Positions 42,934-55,884 of a stretch of 64,000 bases of DNA are shown here, one piece after another. A model generated the notes under the pieces. The model did no database searches. It saw only the letters and a list, made by a program, of their open reading frames with translations, and was not told the DNA's origin. The DNA comes from Adiantum capillus-veneris (taxonomy: Eukaryota > Streptophyta > Polypodiopsida > Polypodiales > Pteridaceae). Position 1 is the first letter of the stretch. Every line of letters starts with the position of its first letter. Location: positions 63,244,620-63,308,619 of the forward strand of contig CM043956.1 in the NCBI GenBank assembly GCA_014529385.2. The letters run 5' to 3'. The translations under genes were made by a program, and so were the position numbers.

Positions 42934-44668
42934 AGACATCCTACGCATAGGATGTCTTAAGGGGGTTCTGGAGACCAAATTTGAAAATTCTGACTGCACC
43001 AGTGGGTTCAGAGAGTAGGCTTTACCCTATTTTCACATTGACTTGGGTGTTTTTCCCTATTTTTGTTGACCAAAAGCCAAAAGGCAGAGTCAGAAAACGC
43101 AAAATTTCAAAAAAGGCTTAAATTGAGAGATTTTTGCATGTTTTTGCAATTGTGAAGCATACTTGCACTTGCTGAGAGCATAAGGAAACATCAGTGACAC
43201 TTCAGACTGAAAAAATAAGCAGTAGACATCCTACGCGTAGGATGTCTACAGGGTGATCTGGTGGAAATTTTGAAAATCTGAGGTTACCAGTGTGTTTAGA
43301 AGGTAGCTTTTACTCTATTTTCACCTGGAAAGTGGAAATTTGACCAAATTTCCACTTTCCAAATTTTGATAGATCAAAGCCAAAAGACGAGAATTTCCAG
43401 ACATCCTACCCAAATTGTGTCCAAGGAATAATTTTTGAGACCAAACCATAGAGTGACTTCATGTGCATGTTATACATGATGTTTTGATTGCATGTGAGAG
43501 TTTTCAGTTCATTTGGGTGAGAAAATTGGGTTTTAAGCAGACTTTAGTATTTTTGATTGAAAAAGGCAAGAACAGCTAGTTTTGGGGTCTTTTGACATCC
43601 AAACTCAAATCTAAGCATACCATTGGGTTACTGACATCAAGGGGAAGCTGTGGGACAAGTCTGGGGTCAAATAGGCCAAAAAGACATCCTACGCGTAGGA
43701 TGTCTTCTGTGTGATAAAAGACTCTAACCAAAATTCTGAGCATACCACAGTGATCAACACCTTAAGAAGAGTCTGTGGTTCAAATTTGGGGCAATTCTGA
43801 GCAGTTAGACTCTCTACGTGTAGGATGTCTAAGGCATGATTTAGAGGCCAAATTCAAACTATGGACATAGCAGGGTGTTGTATAGCCTTAAGCAAGCCTC
43901 CTAGTCAAATTTGGTCCAATTTGGAGTTGATTTGACTTAGGAATTCATTAGAACAGACATCAGGCTTCTGGAGAAGATTCTGGATCATTTGACCAACCTA
44001 TAGGTGTCAGAATCAAAAAGTAAAAATAGCTGTGAGTTAAGCACATCAAGGGGAAGCTACAGTGCAAGTTTGATCTGAAACAGAGCAAAAAGACATCCTA
44101 CGCGTAGGATGTCTCTAGGGGCATAAAGTGGTCAAAATTCTACTTTGGCCATATAGGGAGGTCCTAAGTGTCTCAAGGATTCCAGAAATTTTTTCAAAAG
44201 TGAATTTGGGCCTTGTTTGGCCTATTTACCAAGCAAAGACAAGAATTGTCAGACATCCTACTCTGGGAGTGCACTAGAAGCTCTTGCAGCCTAAATCTTG
44301 ACCTATTGGCATCCAAATTAAATTTTGAGTATACCATTGGGTTGCTGCGCACTAGGAGAATCTTGGGATCAAGTTTGGACAAAATCTGAGCAGTTAGACA
44401 TCCTACGCGTAGGATGTCTCTAGCTTGATTTAGGACTCCAAACCAACCTATGAGCACACCACTGTGATCAGCACATCAAGGAGAAGCTAGGGTGAAAATT
44501 TCAAGTCATTCTGAGCAAAAAGACATCCTACGCGTAGGATGTCTCAAGGCCATTTTTAGGTCCAAATAAATTTCTGAGCATACCATTGTGTTGCTAGACT
44601 TAAGGGGAGTCTCTGGACCAAATTTTGTTAAATTATGAGCATATAGACATCCTACACGTAGGATGTCT
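42934..44668. repeat. Eight-copy 24 bp palindrome array in the leader
   Basis: Palindromes with core ACATCCTACGCGTAGGATGT lie at 42934-42957, 43224-43247, 43682-43705, 43807-43830 (degenerate), 44091-44114, 44396-44419, 44521-44544 and 44645-44668. Half-sites occur at 43399-43410, 44251-44262, and in both LTRs (42029, 54313). From about 43600 onward the DNA between palindromes is itself a degenerate repeat of about 125 bp or multiples of it (GAGCATACCA.TG.G, GGGGAA/GTCT). Each would fold into a hairpin in RNA or a cruciform in DNA. Confidence 0.93.
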
Positions 44669-45123
44669 CTAGGCCAGTTTTAGGGTCCAACTGTAATTTT
44701 GACCGTTCAAAAGTGTTCACAGTCTCACAGAGATCCCAAATCTTCTTTTAAAATTGAATTTGGACTCATTTTGACCAGTCTAAACTGCATTTCACTTTTT
44801 TGGCCATAACTTTCACAAACGGTATCGGATCGGAAAAGTTTTTATATCAAAACGTAGCCTGAGAGCGGCTCTACAGATCTTAGAGCAAAACTTGAACTAA
44901 ATGTATGACAATAGCAACCGTTTAGGTCAACTTTGAAAAAAACGTCGTTTGAGGCCTCAAAATTCATCCGCAAGTTAGGGGTGTCTGAAAGCGACAATTT
45001 GCGAGAATTGTGACGAAACGGTTGCGGTTTTGGACATAGTTTCGACTTTTCCCTAACCAAATCACTTGAACACAGTGGACTAAGTCTACTTGAACCAAGA
45101 AAAATCTCTTAAGCCCAGAAATC
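44669..45123. other. End of the leader of the Athila-like element
   Basis: Non-coding lead-in to gag, without further palindromes or recognised motifs. Confidence 0.5.
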
Positions 45124-46167
45124 ATGTCTACCCTAGCTTCAAACGCAGCTTACACAAGCTTGCAGATCCCGACGATAGAGGAATATCCTCCCACAATGGA
45201 TCTTCCAAACTTGCAATTGATAAAGACCCATCTTGTTGAGAGAGTTTGGATGATTGATCATGAGAGTGAAGGACTATATAGATAAATTGACGATAATGAG
45301 GTCAATCTTTATAGGTGCTCAGATCCATACTTAGAAGAGATAACGGATTACAAGCTCTTATATGTCTACACATACGGAGTTGACTGTCAATGGAGATCTA
45401 TAGTTGTCGACAAGTATGGACGAGAAGACAGAGTTGTAGAAAGCACAAATCCACAGACTGTACTAGAAAGAGGTGGATATTTGGTCAATGAAGGACCACA
45501 AATGCCTCCACCAAACACGAGAATTCCTATAGGAATTCCATGAAGAGAGCCACCAGGATTCCCTTCAAGAGCGATAACGAGAGAAGGATTGGGAAAGTCT
45601 CTGGTTAGACTTGTAGACAATAGACGAGTTAGACCATCCCAAGTCCAGAAATGGGTAAACAGAAAATACTCCGGAGACAAAGATCCGAGAGATTACGTAG
45701 CGGCCTTCAGAAGAGTTATTAGAACAGAGGAAGTTTCAGATTTTGCGACACAGTTTGCGGGATTTGGATTGACTCTAGAAGATGATGCGGTGGAAAAATG
45801 GGATTTTGAGACCCTAGATGAGCTGTTCGAGGAGTTTATTGAAGAATTCTCGCCAAAAGGCATTGCTCACAACACGGTCTCGCAAATCCGTAGATTCAAA
45901 CAGAAAGAGAATGAATCAGTACGCAAAGCATCATTACGGCTCAAGAGATATGTTAAGCTCTGTCCGAGAGCAGAATTACCTATGCAAGAACAATTGATGC
46001 TGATCTTTATCCAGGGAATGAGACATGCGGGCCTTCAGAAGGATCTGCATATGATAAGGAGGATGACGCTAAATGAGTTGATCAAAGAAGCTCTTTATCT
46101 AGTGGATAACTGTGAGGCATACAAAGAAAAGGACTTAGAGAGTCAAGGAGATGACATAGATAAGTGA
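45124..46167 (+). pseudogene. Gag of the Athila-like element, with in-frame stops
   Basis: From ATG 45124 the frame reads through two stops (a TAA near 45282 and a TGA near 45541), then stays open for about 200 codons to 46167. The Gag core is recognisable: DPRDYVAAFRRVIRTEEVSD, FETLDELFEEFIEEF, ARLKRYVKLCP-like, and LMLIFIQGMRHAGLQ. It should be the capsid part of the retrotransposon particle. Confidence 0.8.
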
Positions 46168-46183
46168 GTCCATTGCCAAGCCA

Positions 46184-47566
46184 ATGGCACCTATTGATCA
46201 AGAAAAGCTTATCGACGACTTGGTCAAGAGGTTGATTCCTCTTGTAAGGTCTGATTCGGGAGAGCCAAAGTGGTGTGAAATTGAGAGAAAATGGACGAAC
46301 CATACAGGGGAAGAGTGCTATTATAGCATGGAAAATGCTAGGGAGAGGTATGTACAACCTGTTCTAGAAGCACCTACTCCACCTAGATACATTACGGGGA
46401 ATGCGCCAAGACCAGTAGGAGTTTTAAGGCCACAGCTTGTCTTAGGACAACAACCTCCGCTCCCAGGTGTTAGAATGCCGGTGGACATGAGATACATGCC
46501 AATGATGGAAGCATCAAATAAACCAACTCCAGTACCAGCTACAATGTGGTATAGCAACCAAAGTGGGTACTACCCTTTGGAGCAACAAAATGTGAGAGAA
46601 ACACATGGAGTGGTGAGGCCGGTACAACCTCCACCTCCTGGGTTTCAGTCAAAAGAAAGAAGTTATGAAATGGACGAAAGGACATTGCGATTAATTGCAA
46701 ATAGAGGCTTATCTAGGTCAAAGCTTGCTTATAGCCAAGAGGAAATGCTAAAAGAATCTCCTCAACCAGAGACAGATTTTCACAAAAGTCGTGACAACCA
46801 CTTGGTCAAACAATGTCCTCATACGGAGATCACTGAAGTAAATTCCTATTGTCTTGAGTGTGGCATCACTCACTTGATCCCCGATTGCCCGAAAAAACCA
46901 AACCAAATCAAGAAAATCACGACAAATGTATCAGGGATTGTTCAGCTCCCTAGTAGCTCAGAAAATGAAAATGTCGTACCAGTTCAAGTGGTTACAAGAG
47001 CACAAGCTCAAAAGAAAGCTAATGAGAATCCAGAGACAAAGAACACGAAAAGTGACATGAGTCCAAAGACAGATGATGGACCAAAGACAGACCCACCTAG
47101 TCAGAAAACCAAGAGCAAACAAAATAGTTGGAAAGCTAGAAAGACTAGGATGAAAGCACACAAGGAACGGGAGCAAAAATCCCTAGCTGAGAAGCTTACC
47201 AAAGCTGAAGAGAAGATAAAACAACGTGAGGAAAAGGAGGCACCTTCTCTTACACAGATGGTTAAACCTCTAGAAGAACCATCCACGGATGAGAAACCGA
47301 GAAGTGCTAGTTCAGGAGGATCTGTGTTGGCAAAGAAGGTTAATGAGATATTAGATACCCTCTTGAAAGCCTATGATGTGAGGCTCAAAAACAACCAAAC
47401 GCAAGAACACAGGTGGATGACATATCCCGATGTGGAACTAGAAAAGCAAAGGTTTGAAATGTGCCAGAAAATGATTCAAACAGCCCAAGCTTTACTAGAA
47501 CCACCAGTTTCAAAACCTGAGGATGTGATCCATGTCATGCCTACACACATAATCCCCCCAAACTAG
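46184..47566 (+). CDS. Gag-like accessory ORF of the Athila-like element
   Basis: 460 codons, ATG 46184, 16 bp after the gag frame and probably once joined to it. A Pro-rich middle is followed by a Cys/His motif (CLECGITHLIPDC, near residue 224) that is a near-miss CCHC knuckle (C-x2-C-x3-H-x4-C). The C-terminal half is highly charged with heptad-like KAEEKIKQREEKEA repeats, likely a coiled coil. It is probably the nucleocapsid/linker part of Gag. Confidence 0.7.
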   Translation: MAPIDQEKLIDDLVKRLIPLVRSDSGEPKWCEIERKWTNHTGEECYYSMENARERYVQPVLEAPTPPRYITGNAPRPVGVLRPQLVLGQQPPLPGVRMPVDMRYMPMMEASNKPTPVPATMWYSNQSGYYPLEQQNVRETHGVVRPVQPPPPGFQSKERSYEMDERTLRLIANRGLSRSKLAYSQEEMLKESPQPETDFHKSRDNHLVKQCPHTEITEVNSYCLECGITHLIPDCPKKPNQIKKITTNVSGIVQLPSSSENENVVPVQVVTRAQAQKKANENPETKNTKSDMSPKTDDGPKTDPPSQKTKSKQNSWKARKTRMKAHKEREQKSLAEKLTKAEEKIKQREEKEAPSLTQMVKPLEEPSTDEKPRSASSGGSVLAKKVNEILDTLLKAYDVRLKNNQTQEHRWMTYPDVELEKQRFEMCQKMIQTAQALLEPPVSKPEDVIHVMPTHIIPPN

Positions 47567-49091
47567 GAACTAAAAGAGCCAGATTCTAGTCATAAGCATA
47601 GACCAAACCTCAAAGACCCAACATTAGAACCAAGGATAGTACTGAATACCACAGATAACTCTTCCGAGGGATTTCACCAAGCTATACCTGAGGATTGTAA
47701 AGAGATAGATGGTCTTGATGAATTGTGGAAACAAGTCAGAGAGGCCAATGAAGCCGATCACCTAAGAAGACGAGTAGACAAGACTGGTGATGAACGAGGA
47801 GTGTTTCTACCACCAATAGAGGAATTTGAGACTAGATCTCAAATGAATCTAGACGTACAATCGTGTTGGGGCGACAAAGGATATGTACAATCTATGGATA
47901 GTCAACCGCATTCGCTAAGAACACTACCGTCCTACATGGGAGAGTACGAGACCAAGTGAGATGTGGTTGCAGTCCCATCACAGAGACTGCCTCCCAACAA
48001 GGCCATCGATTCAAAGGGACTAGTAGATATTCTATCTACCCCAGTCACCTGTACAATAATGTTAGCCGAGTTGCTCAGAATAAGACCAAACATGTGGGCT
48101 AATGTGGGTAAGTGTCTAGAGAAATTTGGTGTAAAAACCCCAATGACTCAAATCGAGGAAGGCATCAAAGAGCTTGAAATGCCTCAACTAAATACTAGGC
48201 CAATGCCATTAAACAAGGTGATACGAGGGAGAAGATGGAAACACCACCCTTCCTTTGGAATTCAATAATGTAAAAACCATGGCAATCCTTGATAGTGGAG
48301 CTGGTGTGGCCATTGCAACCAAAGAGGTTTGGAAAAAATGGGGAAAACCTGCCTTGATATCCACACGAATGACCCTGCAGCTTGCATACGGACACAAGGA
48401 AAAGCCCCTAGGACTGCTAGAAAAAGTACTTGTTACTTCTTGCGGCATTGAATATGAACACACTTTTGCTGTTGTTGACTTTGGCAAGAAGAACAACTAT
48501 GACATCATTTTGGGAAGACCATTCATGCGACAATTGAAAATGGTCCAAGATTGGGGTTATGACCATATATACCTGAGACATATGGAAACCATAACAAAGA
48601 TAAACTTGAGGGACCATAGCTATAGGGATGTGACGAGAACACCGGTTGAGGAGTTTGATTCCGCCACAGTAGCAGGATCAGAACTTCCAGCTTGGTTAGG
48701 TAAGCCTGAAGACCTGTGGATGTGTGGAGCTTCACAATGTGGCAGCTTGAAACGTGAGGAATGTATCCTAGAGCGGGTTATAGAGGATAGCGACTATATC
48801 CCAGAACCATTTCCTGAAGAAGAGGTAGAGCCTTTTGGATGGGAACACATCTTGGCTACTCTGGACGTGTGCGCCGTGGAGGATGCTCCCACAACAAAGT
48901 TTTGTGATGAAAATGGCTATGATGTCGTTCCTTATTTTGCAGTGAGTGTAATCCAAGAAAACAAAGAGAACCAGACATCAACAAGCTCTCGAAATAAGGA
49001 GCAAACAACGAAATGTGGAGAATCAAAAGATGAAGAAGACGACGAGTTCTATGACTCTGTAGAAAACTTCGAGCTTCAAGAAGATCAATGA
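47567..49091 (+). pseudogene. Retropepsin-type protease region of the Athila-like element
   Basis: After a low-homology linker with stops and frame changes (47567-48250), an open frame from about 48255 holds the aspartic protease: MAILDSGAGVAIAT (catalytic D-S-G), LQLAYGHKEKPLGLL, FAVVDFGKKNNYDIILGRPF. An acidic tail ends at 49091. RT would be expected next but is not found. Confidence 0.85.
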
Positions 49092-49275
49092 CCCAGGAAT
49101 CAATGTCATCGCTACATGAGTAAAGTGCATCAAAAGTGGATTCCAAAGTCCTCGGTGAAGACACAACCACCACAAAAATCCTCATACATGGTGATGGGGG
49201 CTTCTCACAAGCCAAGCTCCCATACCCCTCTTCTCTCGTCCCCACCCCATGAAAACCCCCTCTTAGGGAGGGAGT

Positions 49276-50640
49276 GATAAAAGGCATTGGAAAAAGTAAG
49301 AAAAAATAAAGTATGATTATGTAAATATATAAGAAAGGTAAAATAGGCCACCTCATGCCTGCGGGGCAGCCCATCCCCACCTTGCCTCCTTTTTCTTCAC
49401 TGATGCCCCGCCGTGTGTCCCTTTTCCTCTCCTCCACTCAAAAGGTCAACCCCCTCTCTCTTCCCCTTGTCCTTTCTCCTTTCTCTCTCCCCTCAAGCTA
49501 CCCCACCTCTCACCAATAATGCATTCTAACTCACCAATAATGCACCCTAACTCACATGCAACTTATCATATCTTCCAAAATAGTATACCCCACCCCCCCT
49601 TTCTCTCTCCTATCATATCCCATGACCCAAATACCCCCCTCTCTCTCTAAAGGGTGCCATGTCTCTTGTCTTGTAGCTAAATAACCTCCCCCACACTCAC
49701 ACACACTCAGTTTCACTGAAAAAGGTGCCCACAGACCCATCCCCACCCGGTGGTTACCTGATTTTTCTTGTGTTCACACACATCTGCACACAGATTCACC
49801 TCTGAACACACTCCCCTCTCTCCCCTCTTGTAATTAATTTATTCTCCATGTCACCTCTCACTTTTTTTCATCAACCCACCTCTCTCTCTTAGTCTCTCTC
49901 TCATGAGACTGCTGTTCTGGCACATATACACACAGCCAGACAAGTGGGGCCCACAGTCACATGGCCTATGTAGATAATGATTTCTTCATTTCTAAATTTT
50001 AGAATTTCTCCCCCCTCCTCACCTATATAAAGAGGGGTCACCATCACACTAAAGACACACAACATCACCAAAGAGTACACTATGCACTGTGTGTGCCTAG
50101 TGCACACACACACACCCACACCATCACCATCACCGCAATCACCATGCTCGTCTTGAGCATGACCTCTACACCCTTGGGCTATGGAAGATGAAGGGAAACT
50201 AAATGAAGGATGATGGCCATAACCCTCGTGCGAGTCTTCGCCATCAACTCCCACCTATCCGCCATGTGCTCTACCACGCTCTCCCTTCTCATTCCCCTAC
50301 CCTATGCTCCCCATTTCATCGCCTTATTCTCTAAATAAAGCTTGAGGTTTTGTGAGTATGTTTTCTTGCAATGTTTTGCCCATGTGAGGTGTGCGGAATC
50401 TCCACCTAGTCTTGTGTTTGGAGTGAGCTTGTGTATGTGTGAAGGGTGTGCGGATTCGCCATCCTTTTGTGGTGCCTAAGTACTAAGCCGCTCTACCCCC
50501 TCCCTCACCCTCTCTCTCTCTCACTTGATCTCATTCCCTTTCCTCTTCATCATTACTCCCAAGCATCCATCTCTCTTGGATGAAAACTTTGTTATGGTGG
50601 TGTGTTTTTTGCGTCCTAGCCGCTGAAGCTAGGTGGTGCC
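49276..50640 (+). repeat. LTR-like module inside the Athila-like element
   Basis: A purine tract TTAGGGAGGGAG is followed by TGATAAAAGGC (49276), then CT-rich DNA, a TATA-like TATATAAAG at about 50023, and AAATAAAGC at about 50331, a possible polyadenylation signal. The order matches polypurine tract/U3/R/U5 of an LTR. No second copy is in the window, so this is tentative. It may be an ancestral 3' LTR or a captured promoter. Confidence 0.4.
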
Positions 50641-50735
50641 CCCTGTTTGCTTTACCATGACAGGCTCGAGGCGCGCCATTCGGTCCCCGGTGTTTTAGAG
50701 GCCGTCAGGGGTTCAGGGTTCGCTTTGCTCCCGTC

Positions 50736-51525
50736 AATGGCTCCTAATAAGGATGCAAAGACTCACCTAGGAGGAATACGACCAGAGCAACGAGCTAACA
50801 ATTCTCTAATCAATGGGCTAGAAAAGTCCTCCAAGAAACTACCACCCATGAGCAAATAGACAGTAACTTTCCACTACCAACCAAAAAATCAAGGTAAAGT
50901 ACAAGAAGTCAACCTTGCTGAGGATAGTAGCGATAGTGATGAATCTTACGACATCCCCTATCATCAATTTAGGCCATCACTATCACCAACCCCTTCAACA
51001 ACAATAATGACAGGTCAAAAGAACATGACAACAAGTCAAAGCCAAAAAGCTCGACAAATCTGGATACCAAAAAGCTAGATCGGCCAAAAACAGATATGGA
51101 TCAAGAAGACAAAGATCTCTAATGAAAAATCACAAGATCCAACACCAAAACAAAAACAAGGAAAGCGTGCACAAACGGGTAAGAATATCACAAAGTCGCA
51201 AGGTTTCACAACTCAGGTTTGGGCTCCAAAGAAGTTGATTCAAGCACAAAAAAGTCAGGAATTCATTTGGATTCCAAAACAACCACAGTATCAACTTTCA
51301 AAGCCTGAATCCCGTCATCAACCCAGCGTACAAGGGCTGAAGCAAAGACCACTGTCGACTCACACAACAAAAAGGTGGATCCCAAAGAAGTCTCTTCAAA
51401 CACAAACAAAGCACGGGCAAGTATGGGTTCCCAAACGAGAGCCAACAAACAAAATAGACAATAATCGCAAAGAAATGGGTCCCAAAGAAGAACAACAAAA
51501 CTGCTATCAATGCATCGCCGCTTGA
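50736..51525 (+). pseudogene. ORF with repeated W-x-P-K motifs, function unknown
   Basis: ATG 50736 (MAPNKDAKTHLGGIRPEQRA). Open to about 50858, then stops and frame changes, then open again at 51235-51524. Gln/Lys/Ser-rich, with RQIWIPKS, QVWAPKKL, EFIWIPKQ, RWIPKKS and QVWVPKRE at intervals of roughly 20-45 residues. Such Trp-Pro-Lys repeats recall linkers in some plant copia polyproteins, but I cannot assign a function. Confidence 0.45.
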
Positions 51526-52409
51526 ATTCTTACAATTCTTCCTACGATTACAGTATAGTTAGAAGAGAGCAAGTTGCTTCAATCAAGCAACGATATAGGA
51601 GCTTCAAAGACCATTACATTGCTTAGAATAGGAAGCCTCGCCAACAAATGCCAATAAGCAAATTGCTTATACCCACATCTTGCACAACATAAATCTTTTC
51701 CATGCATTGACTTTGTATGCATAATAGGGCTACATTACAAGGCCTGCATAGGCACAACTTTTAATTGCCCAAGCACAACACATACCCTTTGCGATACCCT
51801 ATCGTAAAGGATGACTCCAAATAGGAAGGGGGGAGGCATTTTGAATGCGGACCTAACATTATGACTATAAATTAGAGGGCAATGTTTTGTGAGATGCATT
51901 GAATTTTTGCGTTTTATTGTGATAAATTTTTGACGAAATTTAGAGTATATGCCCTCATAGTAGTGTTACAGAGGAGTATGGGGACAAAATCCATATATGA
52001 GCCCCTAGGGACATGTGTATAGTGTACATAGAATTTAGATTTCTATTTGAATAATTTTTCTTTTGTTGAGTTCGTTTTAAGATTTTCTTTGTTTATTATT
52101 AAGAAAAAATAAAAAAAATCCATAATCCACATGAAGAAAAGACTGACGAGAGGCCTGAGCACTACAAAGAGAAGAAGGTACAGGGAAACGATGAAACTTC
52201 ACAAAGTATGTCTCAGCAGCCACTACAATAGCCGAAGAACTTGTCACAAAGCAGTGTCAACATGCAACCGACAAGTCATACAAGTCAGAGTCGAGTAGCT
52301 AAGCCACAAAATGAGTGAGGTGTTAGTCCCAAAGCTTCAAGTAATATTCTCTGTGGTCTAAGCGTCTTAGCTATTCTAGGTATTGCTCAAGCTGGAAGAG
52401 TTGAGCATA
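51526..52409. other. Unassigned interior of the Athila-like element
   Basis: Low-complexity AT-rich DNA. A purine run AGGAAGGGGGGAGGCA at about 51817 resembles the terminal polypurine tract. No gene was recognised. Confidence 0.35.
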
Positions 52410-52930
52410 TTTACATTGTGTCTCTCATGCTGGTATAGGTGAGCACAAGAGTCGAAGTCTAAGTACTTAAGTCTGGTGAAGTGAAGGAGAAGGTCCAAAA
52501 GACACTCACGTACTGAGCACAGTGAGATACGAGTGGAGAAACTTCTACATCGAAAACCCTTCTTGGAAAGGTGGAAGCTATTGAGAAATCTTTTGATGTC
52601 ACATGTGCTACATTTATTCCTCAAAACACCCATCATCTCCTCTTTCATATTGCATGCTTTTGTTGACAAATTTCTCATATGCATATAGAGTGTCTCATAA
52701 TTAGCACTTGCATCAGACACTCTTTCCGTGTTTCACCCAAGCACTCACCTTTCATGAACATGTACTTCACGTTCAACTGCTCAACTCCAATAAGAGAGTA
52801 TACCAAAGGCATTTTTTTTCCCACCGGTTTTTTCCCTTTGGTCATCCAGGTTTTAGACCCTAATCTAAAGACACCCATCACCATCCTCTTGTACATATTC
52901 CTTCTACATCAACAATAAGGAAATGCTACT
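52410..52930 (-). repeat. Copia LTR relic (possible)
   Basis: The minus strand holds GGGAAAAAACCGGTGGGAAA followed by AAAAATGCCTTTGGTATAC (about 52850-52800), the same paired block seen in the copia 1 and copia 2 LTRs. No ends or duplications were defined. Confidence 0.45.
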
Positions 52931-53104
52931 CAAATCAATTGACAAATGAATTGGAGCACCAATTTCAGATCATAGCATACTTCTCCTCAATGGCGAGTCG
53001 AAGAATGGCCTACAATGACAAAGCTGCAGACAACACTAACAACATGATTGCACAGGAACAAAGAAGTCCTCAATGACAAAGAGCAGACATAAGGGTAATC
53101 AGAG

Positions 53105-54675
<1,571 letters not shown>

Positions 54676-54819
54676 TAGTGTGCAATGGAAAGATAGATAG
54701 CCCTAGAGTGATGGGCGTATATACAATGCACGGGGGAAAAAAACCTCCTAAAGAGGGAAAAAATGCCCCGGCGGTCCTAGTGTGTTCACACACATCACTA
54801 CCACATGTATATGGTAACA
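54676..54819 (-). repeat. Copia 2 3' LTR, right part
   Basis: Continues the LTR from the duplicated TAGTG to ATGGTAACA. With 41345-41433 it totals 228 bp after removing the target duplication, the same as the intact LTR. It is followed by AATTCCCCCTTGG, the polypurine tract on the element strand. Confidence 0.95.
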
Positions 54820-54894
54820 ATTCCCCCTTGGAGTGATGCGGTGAACGAGAGCTTGCACATGAGTAAAGGGAAGTACCATGCCCTGAGGACAGGA

Positions 54895-55596
54895 TCAGTC
54901 CACGAAGGGGAGTAAGCCCAAAGCTTTGCGGAAAGCTTCAAGCTTCTCATGAGACAATGCCTTTGTGAAAAGATTTGCAAGGTTGTCCTGTGGTGGCACA
55001 TAAGCCAAGCTGATCTCTCCTACTAAGAGCCTCTCCCTGACATAGTGGTAATGCACCTCAATGTGCTTTGTGCGAGAATGAAAAATTGGGTTCCTCGCAA
55101 CTGCCAATGCGCTCTGACTATCAGTATAGATAGTGTTGGCAGTGTCCTGTCCAACACCCAAATCAGCCATAAGGCATCTGAGCCATACACACTCAACCGT
55201 AGCTATGAGGACTGTCCTGTACTCAGCCTCACAACTCGAAGTGGCCATAGTAGGTTGCTTCTTGCTCAACCATGATATACATGAACTGCCAAGCATGAAA
55301 CAAAAACCACTTGTGGACACTCGCGTGTCAAAACAACCAGCCCAATCTGAGTCCGAAAAAGCATGTAAGTCTGGCGGCAATGATCCCCCCTTGGGATAAA
55401 ACAAGCCAAGATGTAAAGTGCCACTAAGGTAGCGGAAAATTATCTTGACAGCCTGCCAATGCTTAGACCCTGGGCTATGCATAAATCTGCTGACCTGTGA
55501 GACTGCAAACTGAATATCTGGCCTCGTGTTGCATACATAAATGAGGCAGCCAACAACACTTTGGTAAAGAGTGACATTAGCAACTTGTAAACCCAC
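54895..55596 (-). pseudogene. Copia 2 RNase H and RT C-terminus
   Basis: LYQSVVGCLIYVCNTRPDIQ, FSDSDWAGCFDTR, SWLSKKQPTMATSSCEAEYR, YTDSQSALAVARNP, RTKHIEVHYHYVRERL and NLFTKAL. It begins abruptly within the RT thumb region, next to a piece from the RT start, so the RT core is deleted. Confidence 0.92.
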
Positions 55597-55884
55597 TTCA
55601 TACCAATGGCCTTTTTGCCAGGAGGCAAATCACATAAAGTCCATGTGTCATTTTCTATAAGTGCATCATATTTTGATTGCATGGCAGCCATCCAATTTTC
55701 TGAATTCTGTGCTTCATCAAAAGTCAGAGGCTCCTCAATGTCATGTAAGCTAGACACAGCCAAAGCATAACAATCTGATGCATAAGATGCATGGCGAGAG
55801 CCTGAACGAGTACGACTAGACAAAGGTGCATCCAATTTTCTGTCACGCAAAGTGTGCACCAGCCATTTTGGCATACCTCTAGCC
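55596..55884 (-). pseudogene. Copia 2 RT N-terminal piece
   Basis: PLTFDEAQNSENWMAAMQSK, YDALIENDTWTLCDLPPGKK and AIGMKWVYK, then the deletion junction. The N-terminal RT block of copia Pol is clear. Confidence 0.9.

Noticed and set aside
42934-44668. CRISPR-like reading of the spaced palindromes
   Set aside because: Spacers are unequal (about 100-435 bp) and themselves degenerate repeats, and the setting is an LTR retrotransposon leader in plant DNA.
47723-48268. Two short plus-strand ORFs before the protease as separate genes
   Set aside because: They are pieces of the broken linker between Gag and protease of the Athila-like element.
52376-52720. 114-codon minus-strand ORF
   Set aside because: No recognisable motif. 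It overlaps the region with the copia-LTR-like block and is probably chance.
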